64,000 nt of DNA, taken from the NCBI GenBank assembly GCA_012317185.1, contig CP048838.1, forward strand, positions 2,852,001 through 2,916,000, read 5' to 3'. Position 1 is the first letter of the stretch. The number at the start of each line of letters is the position of its first letter. Position numbers and translations under genes: made by a program. The DNA is from [Clostridium] innocuum (lineage in GTDB: Bacteria; Bacillota_I; Bacilli_A; Erysipelotrichales; Erysipelotrichaceae). Below are positions 9,632 to 19,872 of the stretch, one piece after another. A model generated the notes under the pieces. The model saw nothing but the letters and a program-made list of their open reading frames with translations, did not search any database and was not told the DNA's origin.

Positions 9632-10892
9632 ATGAGCAGAGTGATGTACCCCATTGCTTGTGGTATTGATGTCACAAAAAGAAATTAGCTTGCACAATCA
9701 TCATCGCTGAAAGTATGCAGGTGGAACCTGTTTACCATCACCGCAAATTCTCTACTCACAATTATGACCTTGTTAAACTCGTTGACTGGCTTGATCATTA
9801 TGACTGCCACTGCGTCTGTATGGAATCTACAGGCAAGTATTGAATTCCTGTATTTAACTACCTTGAAGATCGTGATTTTGATATTGTTATCACTCATCCA
9901 AAGTATGTTAAATCACCGAAAGGTAAAAAAACTGATTTCTTAGATTCTATTCATATCGCAGAATTATTTCAAATGGGCGAAGTACAACCTTCTTACATGC
10001 CCAATTAAGAGTTTCGTCAACTTCATGACTATCTCGTTATCGTTATAAAATTACAAACTTTATATCTTCAGAAAAGAACCGTGTGCAGAATTGTCAAACT
10101 GTTTCCAATATTTCTTTGGCATTCGTTGTTTCTGATCCTTTTGGTGTCAGTGCTTCTGCCGTGTTTTCTGAACTTCTCACTTCCAGTGATGTCGATGAAG
10201 TCCATATCAGATCTTTACTCCGTGGTTCCTTGAAAAAGAAAAGTGAGGAAATTCTCAACTCCATCAGAGGTTTTCACCTTGATGATGATCAGTCATACAA
10301 AACCCTATTATCACTTGGTCACATGCAGTTTCTTGAAGATATGAAGTCCGCACTTTCTATTGAAATAGATAAAAGAACTTCGAAATACCATGTGTATATT
10401 GATTTTGCAACTCAATTGCCTGGTATTGGTCACCTTTCTGCGACAACGCTGGTTTCAGAAACCGGTGTTGATATGAGTGTTTTTTTCGACGTAGAACATT
10501 TTACTTCTTGGATTGGTCTTACCCCGACAAATAATGCGAGTGCCGATAAAAAGAAATCTGTCTGTATCTCTCATGCTGGAACATACTTACCAATGCTTAT
10601 CCAATGTGCACTTGCCGCACTTAAAGATAAGTAATATCCTTACTTCAAGATCAAATATAATAAAATCAAAAAGCGCAGGGGTCATAAACGTGCGGACATC
10701 GCTGCTACCAGATTGATGGCAGTCTGCCTTTTTCATATGTTCAAATACTTGAAGGATTTCCATCCATCCGATTATGAGGAACTGATGTACCCTAATCCCC
10801 CTAAGCCTCGTAAGCAGGATATTTAATATGCTTTAGAGCTTTTACAATCTATAGGAGAATATAAAATTACTCCTATTTTAGCCGCAAGCTAA
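9632..10892 (+). mobile_element. Dead IS110-family element (transposase pseudogene)
   Basis: From ATG 9632, which has an AAAGGAGG site, the reading is MSRVMYPIACGIDVTKRN followed by a stop. IS110 DEDD-domain sequence continues (CVCMESTGKY, ITHPKYVKSPKGKKTD) interrupted by more stops. The C-terminal Transposase_20 half is recognisable at 10083-10826 (LPGIGHLSATTLVSETG, FTSWIGLTP, HAGTYLPMLIQ). At least four in-frame stops plus a frameshift make it non-functional. It is inserted between rfbG and the SDR gene, on the opposite strand to the operon. IS110 elements lack obvious inverted repeats, so the exact ends are not defined. Confidence 0.85.
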
Positions 10893-10974
10893 TAATTCTG
10901 TCATTTTCGAGCTAAATATAGTTCGCTTTTGTGTTCTTTTTAAGTTGCCCTTTTCTTATTTTATTGCTTCACAC

Positions 10975-12033
10975 TTAAATACCTTCCTTTAAAAATTCAT
11001 TAATTTCTTTATCCATACATGCTCGAACATCTTCATTATTAATCCAACATTTAGACCACTCACATACTTTTTCGATAGCCGTATCTAGGTTCCAATGTGG
11101 TTTCCAATTGAATGTCGCTTTTAATTTTGAACAATCTAATTTTAGAAAATCAGCTTCATGAGGACCGCCGTCATATTGATTGATCCATTTCATGTTATCT
11201 CCCCATTTTGAAACAAAAACATCCACAATTGCTCCAGTTTGATAGCAATCAATATCATCTGGCCCTACATTGTAATATCCAGCATATTTGTTATCTTCAT
11301 ATTGCATAGCTGCTATCATTAAATATGCATATAATGGTTCTAATACATGTTGATATGGTCGAGTTGAGAATGGATTTCTAACTACGATATCATCATTCTT
11401 AATTGCAGCTCTAACGCAGTCAGGAATAATTCTGTCATTAGCGAAATCACCACCACCAATAACATTACCTGCCCTAGCTGTACTCACTGCAATTCCCATC
11501 TCATTAAAAAAAGAATTGATGTATGAATGAGTAACTAATTCAGAACAAGACTTAGAATTAGAATATGGATCGTATCCATCTAATTCTTCATTTTCTCTAT
11601 ATCCCCAATTCCATTCTTTATTTAAATACACTTTATCAGTAGTCACATTTAGGAATGATTTTACAGTTTTAGATTTTCTGACACACTCGCAAATATTGAC
11701 TGTCCCCATAACATTGGTTTCATATGTATATCTTGGATCATTATAAGAATCTCTTACAATAGGTTGAGCAGCTAAATGAAGAACAATTTCAGGTTGAGCT
11801 TCATCAAACACACTTTTAAGAGAATCTAAATATCTTATATCACCTATTACTGAATGAATATCATCTTCAATTTTAGCAATTTCAAATAATGATGGAGAAG
11901 TTGGAGGATTTAGAGAATAACCCGTAACTTCTGCTCCAACATTAGTTAAAATTTTACATAACCAAGATCCTTTAAATCCTGTATGTCCAGTAATAAATAC
12001 TTTTTTTCCTTTATAAAAATTAATATCGAACAT
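10975..12033 (-). CDS. rfbG: CDP-glucose 4,6-dehydratase
   Basis: ATG 12033 follows a GGGAGG site and lies 2 nt past the rfbF stop; the protein is 352 aa. The NAD fold motif is FITGHTGFKGSW, the catalytic region is TTDKVYLNKEW, and YSNSKSCSE supplies the YxxxK pair. RfbG converts CDP-glucose to CDP-4-keto-6-deoxyglucose, the branch point for CDP-linked deoxysugars. With RfbF it forms a complete two-step module. The IS110 remnant lies just downstream and may be polar on the following genes. Confidence 0.93.
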   Translation of the reverse strand: MFDINFYKGKKVFITGHTGFKGSWLCKILTNVGAEVTGYSLNPPTSPSLFEIAKIEDDIHSVIGDIRYLDSLKSVFDEAQPEIVLHLAAQPIVRDSYNDPRYTYETNVMGTVNICECVRKSKTVKSFLNVTTDKVYLNKEWNWGYRENEELDGYDPYSNSKSCSELVTHSYINSFFNEMGIAVSTARAGNVIGGGDFANDRIIPDCVRAAIKNDDIVVRNPFSTRPYQHVLEPLYAYLMIAAMQYEDNKYAGYYNVGPDDIDCYQTGAIVDVFVSKWGDNMKWINQYDGGPHEADFLKLDCSKLKATFNWKPHWNLDTAIEKVCEWSKCWINNEDVRACMDKEINEFLKEGI

Positions 12034-12035
12034 GC

Positions 12036-12815
12036 CTAATCCTCCCATGTTTTCCAAGGTGCTTTACCTGAACTCCATAATTTTTCTAACTGCTGCTTTT
12101 CTCTAAGAGTATCCATACATTGCCAATAACCAATATGTGTTCTTGCAATTAACTCATTATTCGCAACCAAGCTATTTAATGGTTCTTGTTCAAAAACAGT
12201 ATTATCCCCTTCAATTCTTTTGAAAATATCAGGATTCATAACCATAAATCCAATATTGATTAAATCTCCATCCAGATCAGACTTCTCTCTAAATGCATTT
12301 ACTTTCCCATCTTTAGCTATATCAAGAACCCCTTTATTTTGACCGAAGTTGTATACAGATATTGTTCCAATTTTGCCATGTGCTTTATGGAATTTAATTA
12401 AATCGTTAATATCTACATTTCCAACAGCATCTCCATAAGTCATTATAAATGATTCATTTCCAATATAATCCTGTATTTTTTTAATTCTACCACCTGTCAT
12501 TGTATTTAATCCAGTGTCTACTACTGTTACTTTCCAAGCTTCTGCATGCTTATTATGGACAATCATTTCATTTCCTTTGGTGAAATCAAAAGTAATATCT
12601 GATGTATGTAAAAAATAATCTGCAAACCACTCTTTAATAACATGCTGTTTATAACCGGCACAAATCACAAACTCATTGAATCCTTGTTCAGAAAACCCTT
12701 TCATAATATGCCATAAAATAGGCATTCCACCAATTTCAATCATGGGCTTTGGCTTGAACGCTGATTCTTCTGAAATTCTTGTTCCATATCCACCCGCTAA
12801 AATTACTACTTTCAT
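12036..12815 (-). CDS. rfbF: Glucose-1-phosphate cytidylyltransferase
   Basis: This 259-aa nucleotidyltransferase begins MKVVILAGGYGTRISEES, the GGxGTR loop, followed by KPKPMIEIGG. The metal-binding aspartate is in MTYGDAVGNVD, and the C-terminal HIGYWQCMDTLRE is typical of RfbF. It joins CTP and glucose-1-phosphate to make CDP-glucose for RfbG next door. Its start overlaps the end of the GT2 gene by one base, and its stop is 2 nt before rfbG. Confidence 0.95.
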   Translation of the reverse strand: MKVVILAGGYGTRISEESAFKPKPMIEIGGMPILWHIMKGFSEQGFNEFVICAGYKQHVIKEWFADYFLHTSDITFDFTKGNEMIVHNKHAEAWKVTVVDTGLNTMTGGRIKKIQDYIGNESFIMTYGDAVGNVDINDLIKFHKAHGKIGTISVYNFGQNKGVLDIAKDGKVNAFREKSDLDGDLINIGFMVMNPDIFKRIEGDNTVFEQEPLNSLVANNELIARTHIGYWQCMDTLREKQQLEKLWSSGKAPWKTWED

Positions 12816-13843
12816 TATAATATGTCCTCCTTAGACACAATTTTTTCTGCATCCAAATTTCTTAAATAATAGTTAATCATTTGTTTGCTTTTAAATAATA
12901 AAAACTTTATTCTTGAATACTTTGTATTAAAATCAAACATTCCTTTATCTCTAATAAGTTCTTTTGTTTCATCTATGTTTCGTTTATAGTTAAACCAATA
13001 TATTTCATTATAAAAATATTTGTTAAACTGTAATTCCGATTCTTTCAATAAATATTGATTATATTCATAAAAATCTAACTGAGTAAATTTATTTTTTGTA
13101 ACTCCAGATTCTAATCTATATACTGCCGTTCTATTTTTCATTATGTATACGTTGAATTTTTTTGAAAATTCATATAAAAACACAAAATCCCACGCTTTAC
13201 CGAATACTTCTTTAATTTCTCCATATTCTTGCAAGCTATCATGTAAAAAACAAATACCGCATGTAGGAGCTAGAAAACAATCTCGCCATGACAATAGAGC
13301 ATCCTTATAATCTACTTTTGTTAAATATTTTTTATACACTTTTCTTACACAAAATAATAAGCTTAGAGTATTTTTTAAAGCTTTTTTTAAAGATGAATAT
13401 GATTGTGATAATACATAGCGTGATGGTATAAAACAATCAGCATCTAAGTTATTTTTCTTAGCATATTCAATAGATTTCATCAATTCTTTAAGATGATTTT
13501 TTAATAGATAATCATCATCATGTAAAAATAAAACATACTTACCTTTTGCTAAGTTAATACATTGGTTACAATTACCTAACATTCCAACATTTACTTCATT
13601 AGAAAAAAAGTAAACATTGTTGTTATCAATATACTGCTCACAAAGTTCCTTCATCTCATCTTGTGGATCATTATTAACCACTATTACTTCATACGAATAT
13701 TTCTCAATATCATCTTGCATCAACACACTATCTATAGCTTGTTTTAAATATTGAGTTCTCTTATATGTTGGAATGCAAATTGAAAATTCTACTTCACTTC
13801 TTTTTCCGCTGATTAATGACTTTGAACTTGTTTTTTTGCACAT
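12815..13843 (-). CDS. Glycosyltransferase family 2
   Basis: This 342-aa protein has a GT-A fold: FSICIPTYKRTQYLKQAID at about residue 20, VIVVNNDP, and the metal-binding DXD in LFLHDDDYLL. The N-terminal 18 residues are polar and without a signal. It adds one sugar to the lipid-linked repeat; donor and linkage cannot be deduced. It overlaps the wzy 3' end by 31 nt and rfbF by 1 nt. Confidence 0.9.
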   Translation of the reverse strand: MCKKTSSKSLISGKRSEVEFSICIPTYKRTQYLKQAIDSVLMQDDIEKYSYEVIVVNNDPQDEMKELCEQYIDNNNVYFFSNEVNVGMLGNCNQCINLAKGKYVLFLHDDDYLLKNHLKELMKSIEYAKKNNLDADCFIPSRYVLSQSYSSLKKALKNTLSLLFCVRKVYKKYLTKVDYKDALLSWRDCFLAPTCGICFLHDSLQEYGEIKEVFGKAWDFVFLYEFSKKFNVYIMKNRTAVYRLESGVTKNKFTQLDFYEYNQYLLKESELQFNKYFYNEIYWFNYKRNIDETKELIRDKGMFDFNTKYSRIKFLLFKSKQMINYYLRNLDAEKIVSKEDIL

Positions 13844-15192
13844 AACATATCCCCCCTATAAGCAAAAATAAATATTAAAGTTGTTTGTACTATTGTAGAT
13901 ATAAACACGTCGTACATTATCCCAAACACTAATAAGCCTATGCCTAATAAAATTAAAGACATATCTTTTGATTTTATTAACTGAATATACAAATACAAAT
14001 AAACTAACATACCTATAATCCCATTACCTAGTAAAATAGATGCAAAATCACACTCTATTGCCCAAGCACTAGTCAACATTGTTCGATTGAAATCAAAAAA
14101 AGATGCTATGTATTGGCTGTGGTTAAAAACTAACCCTTCCGTTCTAATTCCAACACCTATTAATCTTTCAATTATGTTCAAATCAAAAAACCACGAATAA
14201 ATAGATAAGAACGGATAACTCATATGTCTACCAGTTCCATAAATATCAGCATCACTATTAAATATAGTAAGAATTCTCCCGAATAATAAATTGATATAAT
14301 TTTGTACAGAAGGACTATTGTTATACACAACTATCACAGGAAAAAGTAGAATAACAACACCGATAAATGATCTAATAATAACCTTTTGCTTGATTCCATG
14401 TCTGTGCTTAACTAAGTATAAAAATAATTCTATACACATTAGCATTGCAATTGAAAACATCCCTACTCTAGATACCGCAAAAATCGTACTTGCAAAATAT
14501 AATATTTTATATACTTTATTCTTATCAAAACAATAACCAATAAGCATTAGTATTGATAAGAATGCAGCATCACTATTCAATCCAGTTATTCTTAAAAAAA
14601 TCTGAGTACCAGTGTTTCCATACGCGACTCCATAACTACCAAATATATGTGAAAACATTTGATTAATTAGAATATCTGTTATATTAATACTAATTGTGTT
14701 CCATAGCACAAATTGAATGAGAACGTAGATGGCATGAAATCTACATATCTTTATCATTATACTTTTAAATGATGAAAACAAAGCCTTCTTATTACTATAT
14801 GAAAAAACGAAGAAGGCTATTGGGAAATATATAAATAAATATTGAACCGCATTATTAACTAATCGATCTTCCCATTCTAAAAAAGATATATAATCTCTAA
14901 AAGCTAACGATAAGATTGATCCTATTATCTGAATCATGTATAAAACTATAAAAGCTTTAATATATCTGTTACCTTGTATTTTCCCCTTTTTTACATGAAA
15001 AATATGATATAAACCATATAACTCTAAAGGTAATAGACCTATTTTATTAAGAGAAATACCAAACACTTGTAGACCAAGCATACTTGAACAAAACAAAGCA
15101 AAAGCAATACATAAACTTAGTATAAATGGAGTACTCATACTTAAATTAGATTTATAATTATTTAATTTTAAACTAGACTTTTTTATTTTCAT
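13813..15192 (-). CDS. O-antigen/capsule polymerase (Wzy-like)
   Basis: This 459-aa polytopic membrane protein has about 11-12 hydrophobic segments and a larger outside loop around residues 290-370 (FGRILTIFNSDADIYGTGRH), the general layout of Wzy polymerases. Sequence conservation in Wzy is poor, so the call rests on topology, length and position between glycosyltransferase genes. It would join repeat units on the outer face under the control of CpsC (23454-24155). Confidence 0.8.
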   Translation of the reverse strand: MKIKKSSLKLNNYKSNLSMSTPFILSLCIAFALFCSSMLGLQVFGISLNKIGLLPLELYGLYHIFHVKKGKIQGNRYIKAFIVLYMIQIIGSILSLAFRDYISFLEWEDRLVNNAVQYLFIYFPIAFFVFSYSNKKALFSSFKSIMIKICRFHAIYVLIQFVLWNTISINITDILINQMFSHIFGSYGVAYGNTGTQIFLRITGLNSDAAFLSILMLIGYCFDKNKVYKILYFASTIFAVSRVGMFSIAMLMCIELFLYLVKHRHGIKQKVIIRSFIGVVILLFPVIVVYNNSPSVQNYINLLFGRILTIFNSDADIYGTGRHMSYPFLSIYSWFFDLNIIERLIGVGIRTEGLVFNHSQYIASFFDFNRTMLTSAWAIECDFASILLGNGIIGMLVYLYLYIQLIKSKDMSLILLGIGLLVFGIMYDVFISTIVQTTLIFIFAYRGDMLCAKKQVQSH

Positions 15193-15194
15193 AA

Positions 15195-16280
15195 TTATAT
15201 CCCTTCACATTGATTGTTATACACTTTGAATAAAAGTGCTTTATGTAAACTTAAATCATATCTAGAATAATCAAAATCAATTTTTCTTTCAGTACTTTTA
15301 CATTTAATTTTATCTACCCATACTTTCGCAGGTTCATTTAAACTAACTACTTTAACATTTTTTGATAAAATTGCCTCTTCCGGTATTACACTTGAGCAAA
15401 TACATGGTAAACCATTAATCTGCGCTTCAACAATCGTGATACCTAACCCCTCAAATAATGAAGGAAATACGAAATAATCCATTACATTGTAGTACAATTC
15501 AGGTCTAGAATTTGGAGATAAAAAAATCACATTTTCACTTAACTTATAATCATCGCATTGTTTTTTTATCGTACCAAGCATTTCACCATCTCCACATAAT
15601 AAAAGCTTAGCATTACTATTTTTTTTACAATATTCTTGAAAAATATCAATTATAAACTTATGGTTTTTTTGATCTGTAAAACGTCCAATATGCCCTAATA
15701 CAAAATCAGTACTTTTTATACCAAGTTCTTTACGGGTTATATCTCTTGTTGATCTTCTAAATTTGAATTGTTCAATATTTATAGCATTTGGTAATACTTG
15801 TGACTTCTTCGTAGTTTTACCAAAATAATCAGATACCTTCTCCGAACAAAACAAATTACAAGTCGAATACCTATCGCATAAATTGTTGCATACCGAATAT
15901 ACAATTTGTTTTAGGTGCTTGCCGTTAAAAACATTATGATAATGATTAATTCTGATTTTGATCCCATATTTTCTTGATAAATACAGAATATAAAAATTCA
16001 TATAACTCATATTTGAATGGACAACATCGTAGTTACCATTTTTTAATATTTTTCTTATTTCAAAAATATTCTTGAGTAAATTTTTCCTTTTATGAGTCAC
16101 AAACTTGATATTGAATCCAATATTTGAGAAACGTTGTATATCTTTTTCTACGGATATTTCACGTTGTGCAACTATATCAAAAACATATTCGTCTTTATCA
16201 TAATTATTTAAATAATTAAACAATACTTGTTCTACACCTCCATAGCTCAAGCCGTTAACTACTAAACATACTCTTTTCAC
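15195..16280 (-). CDS. Glycosyltransferase family 4
   Basis: GTG 16280 is chosen because GGAGG lies 8 nt upstream; this gives 361 aa. The N-terminal MKRVCLVVNGLSYGGVEQV is the acceptor-side glycine-rich start of GT4 enzymes. The donor site is in LGHIGRFTDQKNH and the EX7E motif in FEGLGITIVEA. It is a retaining GT-B transferase for the repeat unit, most like EpsF-type enzymes. It lies 2 nt before the wzy start. Confidence 0.9.
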   Translation of the reverse strand: MKRVCLVVNGLSYGGVEQVLFNYLNNYDKDEYVFDIVAQREISVEKDIQRFSNIGFNIKFVTHKRKNLLKNIFEIRKILKNGNYDVVHSNMSYMNFYILYLSRKYGIKIRINHYHNVFNGKHLKQIVYSVCNNLCDRYSTCNLFCSEKVSDYFGKTTKKSQVLPNAINIEQFKFRRSTRDITRKELGIKSTDFVLGHIGRFTDQKNHKFIIDIFQEYCKKNSNAKLLLCGDGEMLGTIKKQCDDYKLSENVIFLSPNSRPELYYNVMDYFVFPSLFEGLGITIVEAQINGLPCICSSVIPEEAILSKNVKVVSLNEPAKVWVDKIKCKSTERKIDFDYSRYDLSLHKALLFKVYNNQCEGI

Positions 16281-16313
16281 TATTAATACCTCCAAATAAT
16301 GTTTTACTTTAGA

Positions 16314-17420
16314 TTAATCAAGAAGTGCATTAATGAGTTTGTCTGTTTCTAATGCAACTCTTTTTACATCATATTTTTCAAACACATCTTTATATCCCTT
16401 TTTGATAATTTTTTTCCTAAATTCATCATTATTTCTTATTTTTGATATAGCATTTGCAGCTTCTTCCTGATTATCCACACTAACCAAAAGACCATTTTGC
16501 TCATTTTGAATTAAATAAGATAATGCATCAACATTCGTAGCAACTATTGGCTTTTTGCAAATCATATACTCTGGGATTGCTAGTCCAAATCCTTCCCATC
16601 TGCTTAGTAAACAAGCAACATCAAATGTTCCTACATAATCTATCGGGTTGTCAATCCAGCCAGTTATTTTCAATTTGACGTTATTTTCTTTTGCGATTTT
16701 TTCAATTTCTTTTCTTTCTTCGTAAGAACCTTCCAATACATCTCCAACTATTAAAAAATATGCATCACTTATAAATTTTGATATTCCTACAAAAATATCA
16801 GGTGCCTTTTGTTTGCAAATTCTGCCTACCATACCAATTACGTATGCATCTTCAGGTATACCAAGCTCTTTTCTACTTTTTTCAGGCACTATATTTGTTT
16901 CTATTCCATTATAAATTATATGTAATTTATTTATATTTGAAATATTGTTATCTAACGCAGATTTCTTTTCTGCTTCTGATATGCAGACAATTGCATCGCA
17001 ATACTTTGCCATTAGTCTTTCTAACGCCACATAAATCCAACTTTTTTTACTTTTAATGTTAAACGACCATCCATGAGGATTATATATGACTTTACATTTT
17101 ACACCCAAGCAAGCAATTCTAGTTATAGCGCCCGCAATACTTGAATGTGCATAAACAACATCTGGGTCATATTTTTTTATAATACTACGTATTTTTTTTG
17201 ATGATAATATAGTTTTTATTCCAATATCATGAGGTATATTCAATTGTTCAATATGATTGGATATATCTTTATATTCGCTAGCATTATAAAGATGAGATAA
17301 AACAACAATAGTTTCATATTTATTACGTTCCGTATATTTTAATAAACTGTGGAGATATTTATCCACACCTCCAATACATTCAGCAACATGTAAAATTTTA
17401 ATTTTACTTTGTTTTGTCAT
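16314..17420 (-). CDS. Glycosyltransferase family 4
   Basis: ATG 17420 is preferred over the longer frame because GAGGGTGAGAG precedes it; this gives 368 aa. It contains ILHVAECIGGVDKYLHSL, GMVGRICKQKAPDIF and the EX7E motif in RWEGFGLAIPEY, all standard GT4 (GT-B) features. It is the first intact transferase of the variable part. Upstream lie only fragments and an IS remnant, so its transcription depends on what remains of the operon readthrough or on a local promoter. Confidence 0.9.
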   Translation of the reverse strand: MTKQSKIKILHVAECIGGVDKYLHSLLKYTERNKYETIVVLSHLYNASEYKDISNHIEQLNIPHDIGIKTILSSKKIRSIIKKYDPDVVYAHSSIAGAITRIACLGVKCKVIYNPHGWSFNIKSKKSWIYVALERLMAKYCDAIVCISEAEKKSALDNNISNINKLHIIYNGIETNIVPEKSRKELGIPEDAYVIGMVGRICKQKAPDIFVGISKFISDAYFLIVGDVLEGSYEERKEIEKIAKENNVKLKITGWIDNPIDYVGTFDVACLLSRWEGFGLAIPEYMICKKPIVATNVDALSYLIQNEQNGLLVSVDNQEEAANAISKIRNNDEFRKKIIKKGYKDVFEKYDVKRVALETDKLINALLD

Positions 17421-17463
17421 ATACACTCTCACCCTCTTCTTATAAATGTTTTTTAGGTCCACA

Positions 17464-17915
17464 AGCTAATCAGAAAATCATCTCTAATACTGCTTTTTTA
17501 CCCAATTGTTTCAAATTGTTTCTTAATCTGTGACAAATTCTTACATGCAAAAAAGCCCGTATTTAAGGCGTTTATTCCTAGCTTGCAAAAATTATAACTA
17601 GAATTCCATAAATCGTTACTACAATCCCTTTTCGAAATAGCTTTGGCAACCAACACATAATTGAAGGACCTTCAGCATGATAATGTACAATATCATATCT
17701 TCCAAAAGATGCAAAGATTTAAGCAAAAACAGATGACGTTATAGCTGCAAAACCTTTTATTGTAGGTACTGATTTAAAAAGAACTTGCTTATATTTCCTA
17801 TCATTTTTTCCTTTACCCACTTTTTTGTTTTTGGGATTATAGCAAGTTACATCATTTCCTAAAGCAACCATCCGAACGGCAAGTTCTACTACAACTACTT
17901 CGATTTCACCTTTTT
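17464..17915 (-). pseudogene. DUF1972/GT4 rhamnosyltransferase-like remnant
   Basis: Between about 17610 and 17915 the minus strand reads EIEVVVVELAVRMVALGNDV, later SVPTIKGFAAITSSVFA, a stop, then FGRYDIVHYHAEGPSIMCWL and VVTIYG. This matches the N-terminal half of DUF1972 glycosyltransferases (Cps2T/RgpA type). The start codon region and the whole C-terminal half are missing. From 17464 to about 17609 another open stretch (DLWNSSYNFCKLGINALNTG) is probably a piece of a second lost gene that I cannot identify. Confidence 0.75.
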
Positions 17916-17972
17916 TTTTACAAATATAGTATAAAAACTATTGATTTTTAGCAGTGTTTGCTAGAATTGTTA

Positions 17973-18167
17973 TTATGTTTTAAGTGGACAAACCTTAATA
18001 CATTTTAGACACCTTATACATTTTTTTTCATCGATAATAGGGTATTGAAAACCTTCGTTATCCGATTTCATTTGTATAGCTTTAACCGGACAACATGCAT
18101 AACAAGCACTACATCCACAGCAATCTTTTTTTTGTTCATATAATATTGGCATATTTATTTTATTCAT
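17973..18167 (-). pseudogene. Ferredoxin domain fragment of an FrhB-family protein
   Basis: The 64 codons hold two 4Fe-4S motifs, CCGCSACYACCP and CIRCLKCIKVCP, separated by GFQYPIIDEKK. This is exactly the N-terminal domain of F420-hydrogenase-beta-like proteins of polysaccharide clusters. The frame stops where the FrhB core should begin. The only intact FrhB core in the locus (5030-6004) lacks this domain. It might still be made as a tiny ferredoxin, but a deletion remnant is likelier. Confidence 0.7.
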
Positions 18168-18214
18168 TTATTATCCCTTCATAATTTTCTCAATAAAATT
18201 TGGCAGATAAGACT

Positions 18215-18565
18215 TTAATTTACTTTTAAAAGATATTTTTTTGTATATACTTCTACGTATCCATCAGTATTCAAGGATGAATAGAATGTATTTCTTATTT
18301 CAGGTCGCTTTACTGCTGAAGTAAGGGTTTTATTATATTTTTTTATAATTGCTAAATCTAAATTTATAATCTCAAAATAATATTTAGTTTTAGAAGATAG
18401 ATTTTTTCCCTTACTCGTATTGAAAATAACATATAATACGCCTTTATTTTCCATAAAATCTGGGTACGCAATTTCCACTCCATTAAACTCCCACAGTAAA
18501 ATCTGATTTATGATTTCCTAATTTGAATAAACATCTATAACAGCATTCTTTATAATTACACCCCC
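18215..18565 (-). pseudogene. C-terminal remnant of a second FrhB-family protein
   Basis: The minus strand reads CCYRCLFKLGNHKSDFTVG, then after a one-base shift EFNGVEIAYPDFMENKG, NTSKGKNL and LTSAVKRPEIRNTFYSSLN. These are the Cys-rich linker (SDITxxDFWG-like) and C-terminus of FrhB-type proteins. The N-terminal core is absent, and a frameshift sits near 18490. Together with the ferredoxin fragment just downstream it shows at least one and probably two deleted FrhB genes here. Confidence 0.7.
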
Positions 18566-18779
18566 TTAAAAAAATCAGAATAAAAAGGGTCTGTTCTTAC
18601 ATAGCAATCATGATTATTAAATCTGAAAGTATAAGACATATGTCTTCTATAATATCATCCAAATTTTTTTACACAAAACGTATAAGAACCCCAATGTCAT
18701 TATTCAGGTAAGTCCTTTTTGATACGTGTGAAAGATATACACTCAATTTCCAGTTTTTTATGAAATTACAATCAGCCAG

Positions 18780-19430
18780 ATGAAGAATTTGATTTGGATT
18801 TACATATTACATTGACAAGAAAACAGACCAAAGATATAAAATCTCAACAAGAAAAATATCGTTTCTTATCTACTACATCTACATTTGATTTTATTGATGA
18901 ACATAATCCTGAGTATGAACTTCATTTCCGTGTAGTTCGCTTTAAACTGGATGGTAGTGAAGAATATGAATCGATTATCACAAATTTAAACCGGGTTGAA
19001 TTTAGTAAGGATGAAATAAAAGAAATATACAATACTCGATGGTTTAAAGAATTATCGTTCCGTGACCTTAAATATTCAGCGGATCTGTTGCTGTTCATGC
19101 AAAAAAACGAGAAAGCATCCAACAGGAGATTTAGGCAAGGATGATACTATATAATATATCTTTTATTATGGCTCATCATATAGTAAATAAAAAGCCAAAG
19201 GAAAAGGGTAAGAAAAAAAGTATTCTTATGCGATAAACAAAAAAATGGCGATACATCATTGTCGCTATTTTATCCAGCATCATAAAAGAAAAGGCGGTCA
19301 CCCGCCTGATCTTGAAACTCTCATTTCACAAGATATCTTACCAATCCACCCAAATCGAAAATGTAAGAGGCATGTGAAATCACAAGCGCAAATATGTTTC
19401 AACTACCGCCTTTCTTAACACGATATAATT
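18780..19430 (+). pseudogene. IS4-family transposase remnant
   Basis: The plus-strand ORF 18794-19144 includes IITNLNRVEFSKDEIKEIYN and TRW, then ELSFRDLKYSADLLLF, the YREK region of IS4-type transposases. Later frames give ARMILYNISF-like and IENVRGM pieces down to about 19430. The 5' catalytic half is missing, and there are shifts and stops. It lies between the LCP gene and the FrhB remnants, against the direction of the operon. Confidence 0.75.
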
Positions 19431-19872
19431 AAAACTCAAAAGTTTATAAATTGCTTGAAAAATCTTCTTTTTGTCATGCATTTTTTCAGAATACTCTTAA
19501 TCCTATCAGGATAAGATTATATAAAATCGCATCCTGTTAGTTTTCATCTTCTTAACTTAATGACATTGGATATCATTATCCCTTTTTTATCATAATAATA
19601 AATCGCTTTTAAATATTTATGCCGTAAAAATGTTTGTACTTTACAGAAAAACTCTATAGTTTCGATATTCATAGTAAATTCCCTTCTTTTGCATAAATAA
19701 ACATAGAATTAACATTTATATACGCATCTCATATTTTTTGCCTTAGGATTAGAATTAATCACCTTATTATTTCAGTTAAACTTCCAATAAGAAACAGATA
19801 TAATTTCCTAATAATCACTTCATGAAAATATGATTGAACTCCCGTGATATAGTCCTCGAAATAATTTCATGT
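19431..19872. other. Non-coding stretch downstream of the LCP gene
   Basis: AT-rich and without an ORF that has a ribosome site or family features. I see no clear terminator for the capsule operon here. It marks the boundary between the higher-GC conserved capsule module (19.9-26.2 kb) and the AT-rich variable genes. Confidence 0.5.
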
